From: Candidatus Saccharimonadota bacterium
Lineage (GTDB): Bacteria > Patescibacteriota > Saccharimonadia > Saccharimonadales > Saccharimonadaceae
Length of the DNA: 64,000 nucleotides
Reading direction: 5' to 3'
Assembly (NCBI GenBank): GCA_030528625.1
Contig: JAUMYN010000001.1
Location: forward strand, 372,001 to 436,000
A program made the position numbers and the translations under genes. The notes beneath the pieces were generated by a model that was given only the letters and a program-made list of their open reading frames with translations, did no database searches and was not told where the DNA came from. How positions within the stretch are numbered: position 1 is the stretch's first letter; each line of letters starts with the position of its first letter. Below are positions 17,325-25,786 of the stretch, one piece after another.

Positions 17325-17624
17325 ATGAGTATGGATCCTGACACAATCAGTAGAAAAGTTACTATCCTTGAAAAAAACCGGGGGTCACTCCATGATAGCG
17401 TCGAACAGCTGCGCGCCGACTGCGCCCATGTAGACCTGAATAAAAAAGGAGACGACTCTAAACAACAGCTCATTGACATGGCTCACTTTCTGAAAGGAGT
17501 GTCAGAACAACTTGGCGCCTATGTTCTAGCTGATCGATGCGAAACATACGCAAAACGCCTACAGCAGGGCATGGAAAGCCAGGAGGATCCCACGACTCCT
17601 GTCGACAAGTCACTGGAAACCTAG
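17325..17624 (+). CDS. HPt (histidine phosphotransfer) domain protein
   Basis: The 99-residue helical protein contains AHFLKGVSEQLGAYVLADRC, which matches the HPt consensus A-H-x-L-K-G followed by a helix with LGA and C. The phosphoaccepting residue would be His54, with Lys57 and Gly58 in the expected places. HPt proteins relay phosphate between receiver domains. No receiver or kinase is adjacent; two kinase/receiver pairs lie 17-22 kb away in this window. The start is 7 nt after TATACT, with TTGCTT 17 nt further up. The call rests on one clear motif and overall helical length. Confidence 0.75.
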   Translation: MSMDPDTISRKVTILEKNRGSLHDSVEQLRADCAHVDLNKKGDDSKQQLIDMAHFLKGVSEQLGAYVLADRCETYAKRLQQGMESQEDPTTPVDKSLET

Positions 17625-17670
17625 GGGCTGCGCAAGGCGTAACTATTCCACAATCTGCTATAATACCCTC

Positions 17671-18150
17671 ATGACCCAGGATCGTTCATCCAAGCGACCG
17701 CAAGCCCCGTCCGTCGTTAATCGCCGGGCGCGGTTTGATTATGAGCTGGGCGAGGAAATCGTGGCGGGGCTGGTGCTGACCGGCCCTGAGGTGCGAGCGG
17801 CGCGCGACGGGCATGTCCAACTAAGGGGCGCGTTTGTCAGTCTGAAGCAGGGTGAACTGTGGCTGAATAATGCCAGTTTTTCGCTGCGGCTGAATGTGCG
17901 CGGCCAGGCCAATGCCCGCACCGTGGATACCGCGGCGCGCAAGTTGCTGGCCAGCCGCAAGCAGATTGACCAATTTGCGGCGGCCCGCCAGCAAGGCATG
18001 ACCATCGTGCCGACGAAACTGCTCACCAGCGGGCGATTTATCAAGCTGGTGATTGCGCTGGGCAAGGGCAAAAAATCATACGATAAGCGAGAGACCATTA
18101 AGCGCCGCGATCAAGACCGCGAGACACGGCGCTTGCTTTCTGGACGATAA
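17671..18150 (+). CDS. smpB: SsrA-binding protein SmpB
   Basis: The 159-residue protein shows the SmpB pattern: NRRARFDYELGEEIVAGLVLTGPEV at the start, a central OB-fold barrel, and the C-terminal GKKSYDKRETIKRRD tail that enters the ribosome decoding site. SmpB binds tmRNA and directs trans-translation on stalled ribosomes. TATAAT ends 6 nt before the ATG. The last 53 bp overlap the convergent glycosyltransferase gene. No tmRNA gene was recognised in the window. Confidence 0.95.
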   Translation: MTQDRSSKRPQAPSVVNRRARFDYELGEEIVAGLVLTGPEVRAARDGHVQLRGAFVSLKQGELWLNNASFSLRLNVRGQANARTVDTAARKLLASRKQIDQFAAARQQGMTIVPTKLLTSGRFIKLVIALGKGKKSYDKRETIKRRDQDRETRRLLSGR

Positions 18151-19417
18151 GCGACTGATATAATTTTTCTAATTTACGCACTTGGCGGCGCTCAGTATAG
18201 CGGGCCGCCAGTTTTTTACTCTCGGTACCGAATTTGGCGCGGCGAGCGGGTGATTTGAGCAGGGAAATAACGGCGTCGGCCATACTTTTGGGCCGATTTT
18301 TGACAAATATGCCGTTCACGCCATCCTGCACCACTTCTGAGACTTGAGTATCAATCATGACAATCGGCAGCCGCGCATGCGCCGCTTCATGCAGCACCCA
18401 GCCCTGGGTGTCCTTTAGCGACGGGAAGCAGAATATGTCCAGCGCGGCATAGACCACACCCAGGCTTTCACGCGGCAGGGCACCAGTAAAAATGATGCGC
18501 TCGGCGTACTTGCTCTGAGCAGCCATCTCTTCCAGCGTCTGGCGGTACTCAAAATCACCGACAAACAGCAACTTCGACTTTGGGCGAGCCTTAGCGACAT
18601 GCTTATCAAAGGCCTGGATGAGAATGGGCAGATTTTTTTCTTCACCCAGCCGCCCCACAAAACCGAACACCTCGTCCGATTTCTTCAGGCCCCACTGATC
18701 ACGAAAGGTCTTTAGCTGAGCAGCGGTGGCACGCGGCAGGGCATTCACGCCGTTGGGCAGTAAGGTCAGATCATACAGATAATCGTCATCCTGCCACGAG
18801 CTCAGCTGAGCCACGCTTTTACGACTCAGGGCGATGACCGCGTCAGCCTTGCTATACAGCATAGTGATCACTCGCTCAATAATCGCCCGATTCCATTTGG
18901 TGACACCAGCGCGAGGGCGATATAATTTAACAATTTCCCATAGGTCGCGCCCCTTTAGCTTGACCGACAGCGGCAGGACCACGCCAGCCAGCGCCAGCGC
19001 CCCAGGCAGCACCGCTGGATAATGCTCGACAAATTCGTACATGTCAGTGCAATGCTGAATCACCAACGGAATCTGATTTTTGTGAGCGGCGCGCACTCCC
19101 ACCAGACCGATTTGCGAAGGCGTGAAAATATGCACCACGTCCAGCCGCAGCTCAGCAATCTGGCGCTGAACAGCCGGCGGGAAAAATACCGAGGTGTCAT
19201 AATCGTCAAAAAAGGCGCCTTTCACCGAGGGAAAACGGATGATACGCTCATCGTCTTGCAGCAGCTCGGCCTGGCGCGCCGGATGCAGCGACTTGGCCGG
19301 GCAAAAAATATAGACTTCGTGCCCCAATGCCTCCAGTTCGCGCTTCAGCGACTCAACAACAAACACAATGCCGTTAATCGACGGGCGGTAGGTGTCGGTG
19401 AATAGTCCTATGCGCAT
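18098..19417 (-). CDS. GT4 family glycosyltransferase
   Basis: The 439-residue protein has the GT-B fold layout: an N-terminal nucleotide-like domain beginning RIGLFTDTYRPSINGIVFVVESL with the glycine-bearing loop, and a C-terminal donor-binding domain with FGFVGRLGEEKNLPILI and the LHEAAHARLPIVM segment bearing the conserved glutamate. Such enzymes add sugars to lipids or envelope polymers, often mannosyl or glucosyl from nucleotide sugars; the substrate is unknown. It is divergent from a second GT4 gene at 19459, sharing a promoter region, and its 3' end overlaps smpB. Confidence 0.88.
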   Translation of the reverse strand: MRIGLFTDTYRPSINGIVFVVESLKRELEALGHEVYIFCPAKSLHPARQAELLQDDERIIRFPSVKGAFFDDYDTSVFFPPAVQRQIAELRLDVVHIFTPSQIGLVGVRAAHKNQIPLVIQHCTDMYEFVEHYPAVLPGALALAGVVLPLSVKLKGRDLWEIVKLYRPRAGVTKWNRAIIERVITMLYSKADAVIALSRKSVAQLSSWQDDDYLYDLTLLPNGVNALPRATAAQLKTFRDQWGLKKSDEVFGFVGRLGEEKNLPILIQAFDKHVAKARPKSKLLFVGDFEYRQTLEEMAAQSKYAERIIFTGALPRESLGVVYAALDIFCFPSLKDTQGWVLHEAAHARLPIVMIDTQVSEVVQDGVNGIFVKNRPKSMADAVISLLKSPARRAKFGTESKKLAARYTERRQVRKLEKLYQSLIVQKASAVSRGLDRGA

Positions 19418-19428
19418 AAACTACTCCG

Positions 19429-19451
19429 AGTATAGCATAAGATGATATACT
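19429..19451. promoter_or_regulatory. Divergent promoters between two glycosyltransferase genes
   Basis: The minus-strand TATACT (19429-19434) lies 11 nt before the leftward start. The plus-strand TATACT (19446-19451) lies 7 nt before the rightward start. The hexamers are 11 bp apart. Confidence 0.65.
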
Positions 19452-19458
19452 ATGAGTT

Positions 19459-20703
19459 ATGCCTAAGACGAAGCAGCTGCGTATCGCCCTGTTCATTGAT
19501 GATTTTTATCCAGCGTCGGGCGGCATCGCCAGATCAGTACAAACGCAAATTATCGAGTTGACGCGGATGGGCCATACAGTCACCCTGTTTGTGCCGAAAC
19601 ATTTTTTGGAACGTCCAGCTGAATGCCAGACGGTCGTGGTGCCGTCACTATATCTACCAGGCACACCGTCATACATGTGTATCCTGCGTCATAATCAACG
19701 CCTAGCGCGACGCATTACCAAACAGCATCGTTTCGATATTGTCCACAGTCAAACCGAACGGGGCGGGCTAGTGCTGGCGGCGCGAATAGCAAGGCTACTA
19801 CAGGTGCCGCACATTCATACTTTTCATGCCAATCTGGCGGGCACTCATGCTTCGCAGCCTTTTGTCGCCTTCTGGGGGTCTATGGCATATCTGGTACTTA
19901 TCAATCCAGCAGTCGCGCTAGCCTCACGCAAGCGGCGTGCCGTGCCGGTTCGTTTTGCACCATCCAGCGCTGACGGACCGAGCTTTTTTGCCCGCTTTGA
20001 CTGGCATTCCTTGGCAACCATCGCCTCGCGCGTTGACGCCTACACGACACCAGCTCAATTTATGATACAGCGTATCGGCGAGTGTGGCGAGGGCCTGGCA
20101 GAACAGGGACATGTTATACCGACAGGCATTAACCCAGCCCTACAAACAGCCCTAGCAAACACACCCCGCCAACGGCACGATACCACGCTGCGATTCCTGA
20201 GTGTTTGTCGACTAGCGCCAGAAAAGCGAGTCGATGCTATCATCCAGGCCTTCCTGTTGGCAAAAATTCCCAATGCGCGGCTTGACATCGTCGGACCAGG
20301 CGACCAGCGGCCGCTTCGCAAGTTAGCCCATGGCCGCGAGAACATCGTGTTTCACGGCGGCGTCAGCGCACCAGAGGAGCTGGCCGCTCATTACCGCAAT
20401 ACTGACGTCTTCGTACTCGCCTCCGACGGCTTTGATACGCAGGCCATGACCATCACTGAAGCGGTAGCAGCTGGACTGCCAGTGATATACTGCGATCAGC
20501 GTCTAACGGTCGGTGTTTCAGAGTACAATAGCCTGCTGGCCGCCAGCGGCGCACCAGAAGATTTAGCCAACTGCATGCGCCGCATAGCTGATGCGAAGCT
20601 ACGGCGGCAACTGGCTTCGGCATCACGACGGGCGGCGCCCGATCTGGCACCAAGTCATATGGCCAAACACTATTTGGCACTGTATCATTCCCTGCAAAAA
20701 TAG
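19459..20703 (+). CDS. GT4 family glycosyltransferase
   Basis: The 414-residue protein is a GT-B glycosyltransferase like its divergent neighbour. The N-terminal segment LFIDDFYPASGGIARSVQTQ, the HSQTERGG and HIHTFHAN motifs, LSVCRLAPEKRVD in the donor domain and ITEAVAAGLPVIYCD with the conserved glutamate support this. The pair probably builds an envelope glycolipid or polysaccharide (inference). It starts 7 nt after TATACT without a ribosome binding site. Confidence 0.88.
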   Translation: MPKTKQLRIALFIDDFYPASGGIARSVQTQIIELTRMGHTVTLFVPKHFLERPAECQTVVVPSLYLPGTPSYMCILRHNQRLARRITKQHRFDIVHSQTERGGLVLAARIARLLQVPHIHTFHANLAGTHASQPFVAFWGSMAYLVLINPAVALASRKRRAVPVRFAPSSADGPSFFARFDWHSLATIASRVDAYTTPAQFMIQRIGECGEGLAEQGHVIPTGINPALQTALANTPRQRHDTTLRFLSVCRLAPEKRVDAIIQAFLLAKIPNARLDIVGPGDQRPLRKLAHGRENIVFHGGVSAPEELAAHYRNTDVFVLASDGFDTQAMTITEAVAAGLPVIYCDQRLTVGVSEYNSLLAASGAPEDLANCMRRIADAKLRRQLASASRRAAPDLAPSHMAKHYLALYHSLQK

Positions 20704-20718
20704 CGTATACTGATGAAG

Positions 20719-21537
20719 ATGAAGCTATTTTCCTGGAATGTGAATGGGATTCGGGCGGTGATGAACAAGGGCGAATTCGCCAGATTTATCGATACCCATG
20801 ACCCCGATATTATCTGCCTCCAGGAAACAAAGGCGCAGCGCGGGCAGGTGGAGCTGGATTTGCCGCAGTATCACGAGCATTTTTATTCTGCCGCCAAAAA
20901 GGGCTATTCTGGCACAGCGATTTTTTCCCGCACGCCAGCGCTTCAGTACCGCGATGGCTTTCCAGAGGATATTGTTGCCGAATATGGGCTGACGGGCGAT
21001 CAGTATGGCGATCCAAATGACGAAGGGCGCATTATCGCGGCGGAGTTTGATGCATTTTGGCTGGTAACGTGTTATACGCCCAATGCCAAAGGTGATTTGA
21101 GCCGGCTGTCGCTGCGCCACCGGCAGTGGGATCCAGCGTGTCTGGCGTATCTGAAAGGGCTAGAGGCGGGCACGTACGGCGCCGCCAAACCGGTGCTGTA
21201 CTGCGGCGATATGAATGTGGCGCATCAGGAGATTGATTTGGCGCGGCCGAAAGATAATGTTGGCAAGCACGGCTTTACGGATGAGGAGCGAGCGGGGTTT
21301 CAGGCCTATCTGGACGCGGGGTTTGTAGATGTTTTCCGCGCGGCCCATCCTGAGGCCGCCGACGCCTACACCTGGTGGACGCATTGGGGGAATGCTCGGG
21401 CGCGCAATGTCGGGTGGCGGATTGATTATTGGCTGGCTAGTCGGGCAATCGCCCAGCAAATAAGCAATCCCCAAATCCATCCCGAACAAATGGGCTCTGA
21501 TCATTGTCCAGTGAGTATTATTTATAGGGAGGGGTAA
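20719..21537 (+). CDS. xth: Exodeoxyribonuclease III / AP endonuclease
   Basis: The 272-residue protein starts MKLFSWNVNGIRAVM, the classic ExoIII beginning. It contains LQETKAQ (metal-binding Glu), YCGDMNVAH (catalytic Asp/Asn) and the terminal GSDHCPVSI (catalytic His). The enzyme cuts DNA at abasic sites and has 3'-5' exonuclease activity in base excision repair. An earlier ATG at 20713 is only 1 nt from the TATACT hexamer, whereas 20719 is 7 nt away and gives the family-typical N-terminus. VanY follows after one base. Confidence 0.95.
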   Translation: MKLFSWNVNGIRAVMNKGEFARFIDTHDPDIICLQETKAQRGQVELDLPQYHEHFYSAAKKGYSGTAIFSRTPALQYRDGFPEDIVAEYGLTGDQYGDPNDEGRIIAAEFDAFWLVTCYTPNAKGDLSRLSLRHRQWDPACLAYLKGLEAGTYGAAKPVLYCGDMNVAHQEIDLARPKDNVGKHGFTDEERAGFQAYLDAGFVDVFRAAHPEAADAYTWWTHWGNARARNVGWRIDYWLASRAIAQQISNPQIHPEQMGSDHCPVSIIYREG

Positions 21538-21538
21538 T

Positions 21539-22435
21539 ATGAAAATTAGCAAAAAACGATCACTTGGCTACATTCTCATGAGCTTATGCACCGCAGCGCT
21601 TACTGCTGGCGGCCTGTGGCTATATTTTACACAGCAAACGAAGCGGTCAGAGGGGCCCGCGATCCAAACAAGTCAGCAGCCAAACGATAAGAAGCCTGAC
21701 GAAAAGCACTCCATAGAAAAACAGCCTGACCCAGCCAAACCGGCGCCAAAGCCGAAGCCCGAAGTCGTGACTATTACACTACCCGGCGCGGCGCCATTCG
21801 CAGCACGCATTGAGAATTACCACGCTGACGACAGTATCTGGAAGATTGTCAATAAGCAAGGTGGTTTTCAGCATCCGCAGTACCGCCCGCGCGACTTGCA
21901 AGTCGTCTCTGTACCCACTAAGGCTGGCCGCGGTCAGGACGAGCGTTCGGTACGCGGTGTGGTGATGGCTGATCTACGGCGGCTGTCCGCAGCAGCCCAA
22001 GCCGCTGGTGTTGATGTCAGGGTGGGGTCGGGCTATCGTAGTTATGCCACGCAGTCGGTGCTGTATAACAGCTATGTTCGCCAGCACGGCAAAGCTGCTG
22101 CCGATCGGTTCAGTGCTCGGCCCGGCACTAGCGAGCACCAATCGGGCCTGGTGATTGACTTTGACAGCGAGGGCGGACGCTGCTGGGTGGACACTTGTTT
22201 TGAGAGCCTGGCCGCAGGACGCTGGCTGGCGGCGCATGCTCACGAATACGGATTTCATTTGCGCTACCAAAAGGATAAGGAAGCGGTGACGGGCTTTATG
22301 TATGAACCGTGGCATTTTCGCTATGTCGGCGTTGAGTTGGCGCGAGCACTCCATCAGTCAGGACTCGCCCTTGAAGAGGCCAAGCCGTATCTTGATACCG
22401 CCCTTGCCACGCTGCGCCAACAAGGCAAGGTATAG
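21539..22435 (+). CDS. D-alanyl-D-alanine carboxypeptidase (VanY family), membrane-anchored
   Basis: The 298-residue protein has an N-terminal membrane helix (about 9-29), a Pro/Lys-rich linker and a VanY zinc peptidase domain. Visible active-site parts are GSGYRSYATQ, FSARPGTSEHQSGLVIDF (zinc His and Asp) and EPWHFRYVG (catalytic Glu/His). It should trim D-Ala from peptidoglycan stem peptides outside the cell. It begins 1 nt after the nuclease gene and is followed 2 nt later by a paralogue. Confidence 0.93.
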   Translation: MKISKKRSLGYILMSLCTAALTAGGLWLYFTQQTKRSEGPAIQTSQQPNDKKPDEKHSIEKQPDPAKPAPKPKPEVVTITLPGAAPFAARIENYHADDSIWKIVNKQGGFQHPQYRPRDLQVVSVPTKAGRGQDERSVRGVVMADLRRLSAAAQAAGVDVRVGSGYRSYATQSVLYNSYVRQHGKAAADRFSARPGTSEHQSGLVIDFDSEGGRCWVDTCFESLAAGRWLAAHAHEYGFHLRYQKDKEAVTGFMYEPWHFRYVGVELARALHQSGLALEEAKPYLDTALATLRQQGKV

Positions 22436-22437
22436 CC

Positions 22438-23232
22438 GTGGCTTGGGTGGTACGCCTCGCGCTCGCGATCGTCCTGCTCGGCTATGCGGCGTTTTGCGCG
22501 GTCTTTGTGGCGGCGCTGGAACAGGCTGGCGCACGTATCGAGGCAGCACAGGCCGAATTGGCGGTACCGCCGCCCGGGCCAGCAGCCCGGTTGCGCGTTG
22601 AGGGGCGCATGCTCGTCGTGCCGTCATGGCGGCGATTGGAGCCGGGGCAGCTCTGGGCTTATGCCGGGCCAAAACAGAGTATCAGCGAGGAGTTCATACC
22701 GTCCCTGACTGAGATTGCGCTCCCCAAACCCGCCTGGCTGGCAGATCATCGGCTACAGCCGCAAGCCGCCACGGCGCTACAGCACTGGGCGGCGACGGCG
22801 CAGCAGGCCGGTCGGCCCTTCATCGTTACCAGCGCCTATCGCTCCGCTCTCAGCCAGCGTCAACTAGAGCAAGCGCTGATTGCCGCACACGGCCCGCAGT
22901 ACGCCCAGCGCTTCGCTGCCCGACCGGGGCATAGCGAACATCAGCTGGGGCTGGCAGTGGATCTGTCGCGTTTCACGCCAGCCTGTCAAAAAGCCTTCGC
23001 TCACTGCTGGCTTGATGAAGCAACGGCCGCCTGGCTAGCTGTCACCGCGCCCGATCATGGCTTTATTTTGCGCTATCCGCCCGGCAAGCAGCACATCACT
23101 GGCGTCGCACCGGAATCCTGGCATTTTCGCTATGTCGGCCGCGAGATGGCGCACTTTATCCGCGACAGCGGCCTGACGTTTGATGAAGTTATCTGGCACC
23201 TCCAGGCAGAGCGGCAGCGATTGGCTCAGTAA
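22438..23232 (+). CDS. D-alanyl-D-alanine carboxypeptidase (VanY family), second copy
   Basis: The 264-residue protein starts at a GTG and has one N-terminal membrane helix (about 3-22) and a VanY domain: TSAYRSALSQ, FAARPGHSEHQLGLAVDLS and ESWHFRYVG contain the zinc ligands and catalytic residues. It is a tandem paralogue of the preceding gene but with a different membrane anchor and no long Lys-rich linker. Two active copies suggest different substrates or locations. Confidence 0.92.
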   Translation: MAWVVRLALAIVLLGYAAFCAVFVAALEQAGARIEAAQAELAVPPPGPAARLRVEGRMLVVPSWRRLEPGQLWAYAGPKQSISEEFIPSLTEIALPKPAWLADHRLQPQAATALQHWAATAQQAGRPFIVTSAYRSALSQRQLEQALIAAHGPQYAQRFAARPGHSEHQLGLAVDLSRFTPACQKAFAHCWLDEATAAWLAVTAPDHGFILRYPPGKQHITGVAPESWHFRYVGREMAHFIRDSGLTFDEVIWHLQAERQRLAQ

Positions 23233-23271
23233 TAGTTGCCAATTTGAACGCTCTGTGACATACTACAACTC

Positions 23272-24009
23272 ATGATGGCCGGGAAGCGTCGTTTTGCCGC
23301 ATTTGATATTGATGGAACGCTGTTTCGCGACGGCCTGTACCGCGCCATGGCCTGGGAACTCATTGAGCGCGGCGTGGTGCCTGACGTATGGGTGACGCGT
23401 ATCACACAAGCGTACCAGAACTGGCAGTGGCGCGCTCATCCGACAGCGTATGATGATTATGAAGCGGCGCTGATTGCTATGTTTCGGGACATCCTGCCGA
23501 ACATCCCTACTGTAGCGTTTGATACTGCTGCTATGAAAATTGCCGCCGAGCAGCTGGAGCATGTCTATACCTACACCCGCAGCGAACTACAGCGCCTCAA
23601 ACAAGCTGGCTACTTCTTGATCGCTATTTCTGGTTCGCATCAGGAAGTGGTGCAGCCGTTTGCTGAGAAATACCAGTTTGATGCCTGGTTAGGGCAGACG
23701 TATGTGCGCGAGGGCGACCGCTTTACTGGTGAGATTATTGCCACTTATACCGCTAAAGACGTACTGCTACAACAGCTGATCGACCAGCATCAACTGACGC
23801 TGGCGGATAGCTATGCCTCTGGCGACAGCTACGGCGACCGCGGCCTACTGGAAACGGTAGAGCATCCAGTGGCCTTCAACCCAACGACCGAACTGCTGGA
23901 ACTGGCCATGGAGCGCGGCTGGAAAGTGGTGGTTGAGCGCAAAAGTATTGTCTATGAACTAGAAAAGGGCGGCGATGCATACCTATTGGCGCGTGCAGGA
24001 AAAGTCTAG
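23272..24009 (+). CDS. HAD-superfamily phosphatase (SerB-like subclass IB)
   Basis: The 245-residue protein has HAD motif I FDIDGTLF (nucleophile Asp), motif II ISGSHQEVV and motif III/IV in SGDSYGDRGLLE with VAFNPT after it, typical of the SerB/PSP-like IB group. The cap domain is helical. The substrate is unknown. TTGCCA and CATACT at 17-nt spacing lie 7 nt before the first ATG. The last 35 bp overlap the next gene. Confidence 0.88.
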   Translation: MMAGKRRFAAFDIDGTLFRDGLYRAMAWELIERGVVPDVWVTRITQAYQNWQWRAHPTAYDDYEAALIAMFRDILPNIPTVAFDTAAMKIAAEQLEHVYTYTRSELQRLKQAGYFLIAISGSHQEVVQPFAEKYQFDAWLGQTYVREGDRFTGEIIATYTAKDVLLQQLIDQHQLTLADSYASGDSYGDRGLLETVEHPVAFNPTTELLELAMERGWKVVVERKSIVYELEKGGDAYLLARAGKV

Positions 24010-24763
24010 CCCGCTGTTTCCTGATGTTGAGTGGAATCGGCCTCAGCGGCGCGACCTGGCGGGGCGCTTAGGAATTATCGGCGGTAACAAACTAGGCTTT
24101 GCGGCCGCGGCAGCGGCCTACCAGACGGCCACCACAGCTGGGGCAGGCCAGGTGCGTGTCCTGCTGCCCGATGCCCTGAAAAAAAGCGTGCCGCCACAGA
24201 TGAGCGATGTCTTGTTTGCGCCAACCAATCTGTCCGGCGGACTAGCGAGCGAGGCGGCCAGTGAACTGGCGGCGCTTGGCCAGTGGGCCGACGTGCTGCT
24301 GCTGGTGGGCGACGCTGGCAAAAACAGCCAAACCGCTATGCTGTACGAGCAGCTGCTCGCCGACGCCGCCCAGCCGGTAGTGCTGACGCGCGACGCCATT
24401 GATCTAGTGCAGCACAGCGCCCAGCGCCTACTGGACAATCCGCACTTGCTGTTCGTGGCGTCGTTTGCTCAGGTGCAGCGGCTGTTTCGCGCGGTGTATT
24501 ATCCAAAAATGCTGACCTTTCGTATGCAGCTAGCGCAGCTGGTGGAGGCGCTGCATAAATTTACCATCACCTATCCCGTAACTATAGCGACCTTTCACGC
24601 CGAGCAGCTGGTGTTGGCGCGGGGTGGGGAAGTAATCACTCAGCAGTGGCCTGAGCCGATGCGCATCTGGCGCGGCGAAACTGCCGCCCGCATGGCCGCC
24701 TATCTGCTATGGTCGCCAGAAGCGCCGCTGGCGGCGGCCAGTGCTAGTATTGCCATAAAGTAA
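23975..24763 (+). CDS. NAD(P)HX dehydratase-like (YjeF C-terminal/ribokinase-like) protein, degenerate
   Basis: The 262-residue protein resembles the ADP-dependent NAD(P)H-hydrate dehydratase family: GIIGGNKLGFAAAAAAYQTATTAGAGQVRVLLP mirrors the start of that fold (two halves seen near 30-65). The usual Asp-Ala-Asp region is altered to TRDAIDL, and the family's C-terminal Gly/Thr-Gly-Asp phosphate loop is not found; the end instead reads RGETAARMAAYLL. It may be a paralogue with lost or changed activity. AAGGGCGG precedes the ATG, which lies inside the HAD gene. Confidence 0.6.
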   Translation: MHTYWRVQEKSSPLFPDVEWNRPQRRDLAGRLGIIGGNKLGFAAAAAAYQTATTAGAGQVRVLLPDALKKSVPPQMSDVLFAPTNLSGGLASEAASELAALGQWADVLLLVGDAGKNSQTAMLYEQLLADAAQPVVLTRDAIDLVQHSAQRLLDNPHLLFVASFAQVQRLFRAVYYPKMLTFRMQLAQLVEALHKFTITYPVTIATFHAEQLVLARGGEVITQQWPEPMRIWRGETAARMAAYLLWSPEAPLAAASASIAIK

Positions 24764-24787
24764 ATTTTATTATATAATTGAATCTAT

Positions 24788-25576
24788 ATGAGACAGTCCT
24801 ATGGCCTGCCGCCAAACCTCGTTGATCAATTGCGATACATAGATAACGACCTTGCCAAACTACACGGCGATCCGCCGCACCGAGGAACAGTCAGCGAGGT
24901 TATGGAGGAATGTTTTGAGGCTAGCTTTCCACCCGAAAGAGTTGCTCTCGCTGGGATGCTTGCGATTATCCAGGCACGTGGCTATTTTTACAAAACTAAC
25001 CCGAACATTACACAAAACGATTTGCAGAGTCCATTCGCCAAGAAGATCCTAGAAATCACCCTCACCTCCCCGACAATGCCCGTCGATCGCAGCCAAAGCA
25101 CTGTTCATACCTGCGAGGAGGCAGAGCCGAGATTCATCAGGGCCATAACTGATGCTCTCAGCTATCCCGCTCATACACCCGCAGTCATAACAGCCGTCAC
25201 CAATACAGCCGGGAGAGTCGTTGCGGTGCAAAAATTAACTCATGAATCATCCATTCTGCCATTACGAACTATTCCCGAGCATAATATATTTAGCGGGGTC
25301 TTGTCGACAACCACCCGGTTCATTAGGCCTTCGGAGTTCTCACCCTCCCCAGGACAATACCCCGGCATTGCCCGCATAACGCTTGAGGAGCTACTGCATA
25401 GAGGCGAGCGTATCATCCCCCTGAGACCATCGACAGCACTGCTTGAACAGGGTATGCGAAGCGCCTTGTCGGAGATCATCCGACCGTACAGACCCCACAT
25501 TAGTCAAGCGCTCACCACTCTAGACCAGGAATGGCTTGAAGCCCAGGCAGAACGACTAACGACAGCCATCAAATAG
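24788..25576 (+). CDS. Unknown 262-residue protein
   Basis: The protein has a helical N-terminal third (LVDQLRYIDNDLAKL to YFYKTNPNITQNDLQ), a central strand-rich part (HTPAVITAVTNTAGRVVAVQKLT) and a C-terminal helix. There is no signal, membrane helix or known motif. TATAAT ends 9 nt before the ATG. Codon use is less GC-rich than in neighbours. The stop is 16 nt before tRNA-Leu on the opposite strand. Function unknown. Confidence 0.6.
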   Translation: MRQSYGLPPNLVDQLRYIDNDLAKLHGDPPHRGTVSEVMEECFEASFPPERVALAGMLAIIQARGYFYKTNPNITQNDLQSPFAKKILEITLTSPTMPVDRSQSTVHTCEEAEPRFIRAITDALSYPAHTPAVITAVTNTAGRVVAVQKLTHESSILPLRTIPEHNIFSGVLSTTTRFIRPSEFSPSPGQYPGIARITLEELLHRGERIIPLRPSTALLEQGMRSALSEIIRPYRPHISQALTTLDQEWLEAQAERLTTAIK

Positions 25577-25592
25577 CTCCTGGAGCGACCTC

Positions 25593-25679
25593 TGGTACCG
25601 CGGGCCGGACTTGAACCGGCACGAGCGATTGCTCACCAGATTTTGAGTCTAGCGCGTCTACCGATTCCGCCACCGCGGC
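25593..25679 (-). tRNA. tRNA-Leu (CAA)
   Basis: An 87-nt tRNA has a long class II variable arm (GAGCAATCGCTC), a G1-U72 wobble-closed acceptor, anticodon stem CTAGA/TCTGG and loop CTCAAAA, giving anticodon CAA (reads UUG). CCA is encoded. TATAAT on the minus strand at 25707-25712 is the likely promoter. Confidence 0.95.
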
Positions 25680-25786
25680 ACGAGAGAACGCTCCAGTATC
25701 TCTCGCATTATACCACGCTCACCCTTCGATCTGCAAGGGAGCCTGGCTTTTCATTTGAGGCGATTTGCCGTACAATAAGCATAGAC

